Part shown: piece by piece, positions 61,449 through 64,000 of the stretch
Layout: every line of letters begins with the position of its first letter
Numbering within the stretch: position 1 is the stretch's first letter
Assembly: GCA_965222995.1 (NCBI GenBank)
Contig: OZ244977.1
Coordinates: 3,100,001 to 3,164,000, forward strand
Source of the DNA: SB11 sp965222995
GTDB lineage: Bacteria > Bacteroidota > Bacteroidia > UBA8524
DNA length: 64,000 nt
Direction of reading: 5' to 3'
The notes under the pieces: model-generated
Databases searched by the model: none
Seen by the model: only the letters and a program-made list of their open reading frames with translations
What the model was told of the DNA's origin: nothing
Translations under genes and position numbers: made by a program

Positions 61449-64000
61449 ATGAAAAAACGAAACTTACTTCCTCTTCTTATTGTAGGCTTATTGCTTTTGG
61501 TTAGTACTAATGAACTATTGGCTAGAGAAGTTATTGGCATACCCGGTTCATCAAAACAAAAAAAGCAACTGAAGCGTAAAGCTGCAGCATGTGAGCCGGC
61601 TACATTTCAGGCAGATTTAGATATAAATAATGTTAGGGCACGCATACTAAATGGTGGCGACATGTGGTGGGACTTGAACAGTGTTGCCCGCTATGAAATA
61701 CCCAAAATTGATGCAGAGTCAAACGCTATCCGTAAAAATGCACTCTTTGCCGGAGCCATTTGGATTGGCGGCTTAGACCCCGGAGGTAATCTAAAAATTG
61801 CTGCCATGACATACAGGCAAGGTTTTGATAATAAAAACGGTAACGACTACTACCCCGGTCCGCTTGATAGTGTAAGTGCTACTACAGAATTTGGACGCTG
61901 CAAGTTTTACGACAGAATTTATAAAATAAACAAAACAGACTTAGAGGCTTTTGATAAAGACTATAATGACGCTACTGAGGATATTTTAGGATACCCCGGT
62001 AGTGGCGTCCGCTCTTTTAGAGAATCAGGCAACATAGCCCCATATTTTGATAGAAACGGAAACGGGTCTTATGAACCTTTATTGGGCGATTACCCTGTTC
62101 TTGACCCTCTACGCCCTAGCGACATAAACGCCCCAGAAGATCAGCCCGACCAAATGCTAACTTATGTATATAACGACAGAGGGAATATACATGGTGAAAC
62201 CGGAGGCATACCCATTGGTCTTGAGTTGGTTACTACAGCTTTTGCTTTTAAAACCAATGATGAGATTAATAACATGACTTTTTATAAAACTAAAATAACA
62301 AACCGCTCTTCGGATGTAGTGAGGGAATGCTATTTTGGTCAGTGGGTAGACCCCGATTTGGGAAATTATAGTGATGACTATGTAGGTGTAGACGTATCAA
62401 GAAATTTAGGTTTTTGCTACAATGGTGATGATGATGATGAAGGTATTTTAGGGTATGGCACCAATCCCCCATCTGTAGGAACAGATTTTTTTGAAGGACC
62501 AAGAGATGCTAACGGAAAAGAGATTGGCTTAACAAAGTTTATATATTATAACAACGATTTTTCTACTACTGGAAACCCTACCATAGCAGAACAATACTAC
62601 GGATATTTGAAAGGGATATGGAAAGATGGTTCACCAATAACCTTCGGAGGTTCAGGATATAATACAGGTTCTCCAACAGATTACATGTTCCCCGATGACC
62701 CGTCTCAGGCATCGGGTTGGCATGAAAAATCTGCCGGGAACACCCCCGGAGACCGCCGTTATTTACAATCATCAGGCCCGTTTACGCTTGAGCCGGGGGC
62801 AGTTAATTATGTTACCGTTGGGGTAGTATGGGCAAGAGCAACCACAGGTGGTGCAACAGGTTCACTTGGATTGTTAAGACTGGCTAGCGATAAAGCCCAA
62901 AAACTATTTAACAATAGTTTTGATATTATAGACGGCCCCAGTGCCCCTGATGTACTTACTAACGAGCTAGACCGCAGCGTTATATTTACATTTACCAATA
63001 CCAACTCTCCTAAAGTAGAGAAATACAGAGAAACCATTAAAGGTAGTTTCCAGCAACAATTGGAGTACAGATTTCAAGGCTATATTGTTTACCAGCTTGC
63101 CGATGGAGCTGTTACAGCCTCAGAGTTGGGTAATGTAGACCGGGCAAGAGTAGTTTTTCAGTGTGATATTAAAGATGAGGTTTCACAAATTATCAACCAA
63201 GAGTTTGACGATAAGGTTGGTGTTTCAGTGCCCAAATTAAAAGTTAACGGCGAAAACAAAGGCATTATACACTCTTTTGAGTTAAGGGAAGACTTGTTTG
63301 CTTCACAGGATAAAAGATTGGTAAACTTTAAAACCTATTATTATTTAGTGGTGTCTTATGCCAACCTTACCAACGACCCTAATGAGGATTTACAGTACCT
63401 GGAAGGACGCTTTACATCAGATATTATCAAAGTAATTCCCCATAAACCGGACCCGCGTGGCACTGGAACAGAAATTAGAGCAGGTTATGGCGATGGCCCG
63501 CAAATTACCCGAGTAGCCGGTAGAGGAAACGGGGGAAGAATATTAGAACTATCAGAAGAAACTGAAAAAGAGATATTAAATAGTCCTGATAACAAAGTAG
63601 CACTGCTAAAATATAAAGGGGGTGCAGGACCTGTAAATATTAAAGTAATAGACCCTTTTAAAGTTAAAAAAGGAGAATACGAATTACGTTTTATTGACCC
63701 TTCTTTTTCTAGCAGACCTGTCTCAAGCATCAGCGATTCAATTAGTAATCCGTTTCGTACCCAATGGATGCTGGTAAACACCACCTCCGGTGATACTTTA
63801 TTTTCTGATACGGTTATTAATATTGATAATGAACAAGTGATACCAGAGTGGGGTATGTCGTTAAATATCCAACAGAAAATAGGTCCCGGAGACCCCTTAA
63901 ATGACAACGATAATAGCAACGGCTTTATAGAAGCAACTATAACTTATGAAAATAATGAAAAGCCATGGTTAACGGGTTTAGAAGATAATGATGTTTTTGC
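61449..64000 (+). CDS. Giant secreted protein, partial at the window end
   Basis: At least 850 residues; the frame is open to the end of the window, so the C-terminus (and any T9SS sorting domain) is not seen. Start ATG 61449 gives MKKRNLLPLLIVGLLLLVSTNELLA, a good signal peptide. The sequence has many Asp/Asn/Gly-rich calcium-binding-type loops (FDRNGNGSYEPLLGDYP, LNDNDNSNGF), aromatic strands and a KPDPRGTGTEI segment. It resembles the family of very large Bacteroidota surface proteins with a T9SS target domain. The 271 bases before it show no clear promoter. A second start at ATG 61430 is in a different frame. Confidence 0.85.
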   Translation, partial: MKKRNLLPLLIVGLLLLVSTNELLAREVIGIPGSSKQKKQLKRKAAACEPATFQADLDINNVRARILNGGDMWWDLNSVARYEIPKIDAESNAIRKNALFAGAIWIGGLDPGGNLKIAAMTYRQGFDNKNGNDYYPGPLDSVSATTEFGRCKFYDRIYKINKTDLEAFDKDYNDATEDILGYPGSGVRSFRESGNIAPYFDRNGNGSYEPLLGDYPVLDPLRPSDINAPEDQPDQMLTYVYNDRGNIHGETGGIPIGLELVTTAFAFKTNDEINNMTFYKTKITNRSSDVVRECYFGQWVDPDLGNYSDDYVGVDVSRNLGFCYNGDDDDEGILGYGTNPPSVGTDFFEGPRDANGKEIGLTKFIYYNNDFSTTGNPTIAEQYYGYLKGIWKDGSPITFGGSGYNTGSPTDYMFPDDPSQASGWHEKSAGNTPGDRRYLQSSGPFTLEPGAVNYVTVGVVWARATTGGATGSLGLLRLASDKAQKLFNNSFDIIDGPSAPDVLTNELDRSVIFTFTNTNSPKVEKYRETIKGSFQQQLEYRFQGYIVYQLADGAVTASELGNVDRARVVFQCDIKDEVSQIINQEFDDKVGVSVPKLKVNGENKGIIHSFELREDLFASQDKRLVNFKTYYYLVVSYANLTNDPNEDLQYLEGRFTSDIIKVIPHKPDPRGTGTEIRAGYGDGPQITRVAGRGNGGRILELSEETEKEILNSPDNKVALLKYKGGAGPVNIKVIDPFKVKKGEYELRFIDPSFSSRPVSSISDSISNPFRTQWMLVNTTSGDTLFSDTVINIDNEQVIPEWGMSLNIQQKIGPGDPLNDNDNSNGFIEATITYENNEKPWLTGLEDNDVF

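Noticed and set aside
1..64000. Possible tRNA, rRNA, CRISPR arrays, insertion sequences or phage genes
   Set aside because: I scanned the intergenic spaces and saw no cloverleaf-like sequence, no regular spaced repeats and no transposase or integrase motifs. A proper tRNA and repeat search was not possible here.

Overview
The window is 64 kb of AT-rich, densely packed chromosome from a member of the Bacteroidota. Evidence for the phylum: several secreted proteins end in type IX secretion (T9SS) sorting domains (8573-9457, 9465-10343, the C-terminus of 27730-32052, and 50778-54845); a PorE-like T9SS/OmpA lipoprotein; a type III glutamine synthetase; many TAnnTTTG (-7) promoter elements; and very few Shine-Dalgarno sequences. 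I cannot resolve the organism below phylum. There are no rRNA or tRNA genes, CRISPR arrays, transposases, integrases or phage genes, so this is mostly core chromosome.

Layout. 1-12.9 kb: glutamine synthetase III, a PorE-like lipoprotein, purM, aspS, two tandem T9SS cargo paralogs, a CNNM/CBS membrane protein and an FAD-dependent reductase, followed by a degenerate palindromic repeat. 13-24.3 kb: a kbl-comB operon, a frameshifted membrane protein gene, ftsH, a LUD protein with an LpxH-like phosphatase, a maleylpyruvate-isomerase-like protein, an AraC regulator with a secreted isochorismatase-family hydrolase, and prfA. 24.4-38.4 kb: a TPR/beta-barrel protein, a DinB protein, an inward-rectifier K+ channel, a 1440-residue fibronectin-repeat T9SS protein, a polyprenyl synthase, a membrane-anchored patatin, a GH3 enzyme and an M28 peptidase. 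38.4-48.3 kb: purS-pssA, a large sensor kinase with an AraC-type response regulator, dusB, a CPBP protease-DUF2007-cdsA operon, glutamate dehydrogenase and a phosphatidylserine decarboxylase. 48.3-64 kb: a Lys/Cys-rich secreted protein, DUF2461, an alpha/beta hydrolase, a giant GEVED/CUB/DUF5011 secreted protein, an ECF sigma factor with a small SRPBCC/SnoaL gene set, a voltage-gated-type K+ channel, an orphan CBS histidine kinase, and the start of another very large secreted protein that runs off the window.

How the genes work together. cdsA, pssA and psd encode the whole route from phosphatidate to phosphatidylethanolamine and lie within about 10 kb of each other. purM and purS serve purine synthesis. 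Glutamine synthetase III and glutamate dehydrogenase are the two ends of ammonium assimilation. The secreted proteins depend on T9SS, and the PorE-like protein probably anchors that machine to peptidoglycan. The sigma factor and the SRPBCC gene share an exact 12-base upstream motif (GTTTTGTAACAC), which suggests a small autoregulated stress regulon.

No clear new defence or biosynthetic system stands out. The most informative oddities are the ECF mini-regulon, two single-base frameshifts (15238-15242 and 54875-54877), the Lys/Cys-rich secreted protein, the kbl-comB pairing and start codons that sit almost on top of -7 promoter elements.
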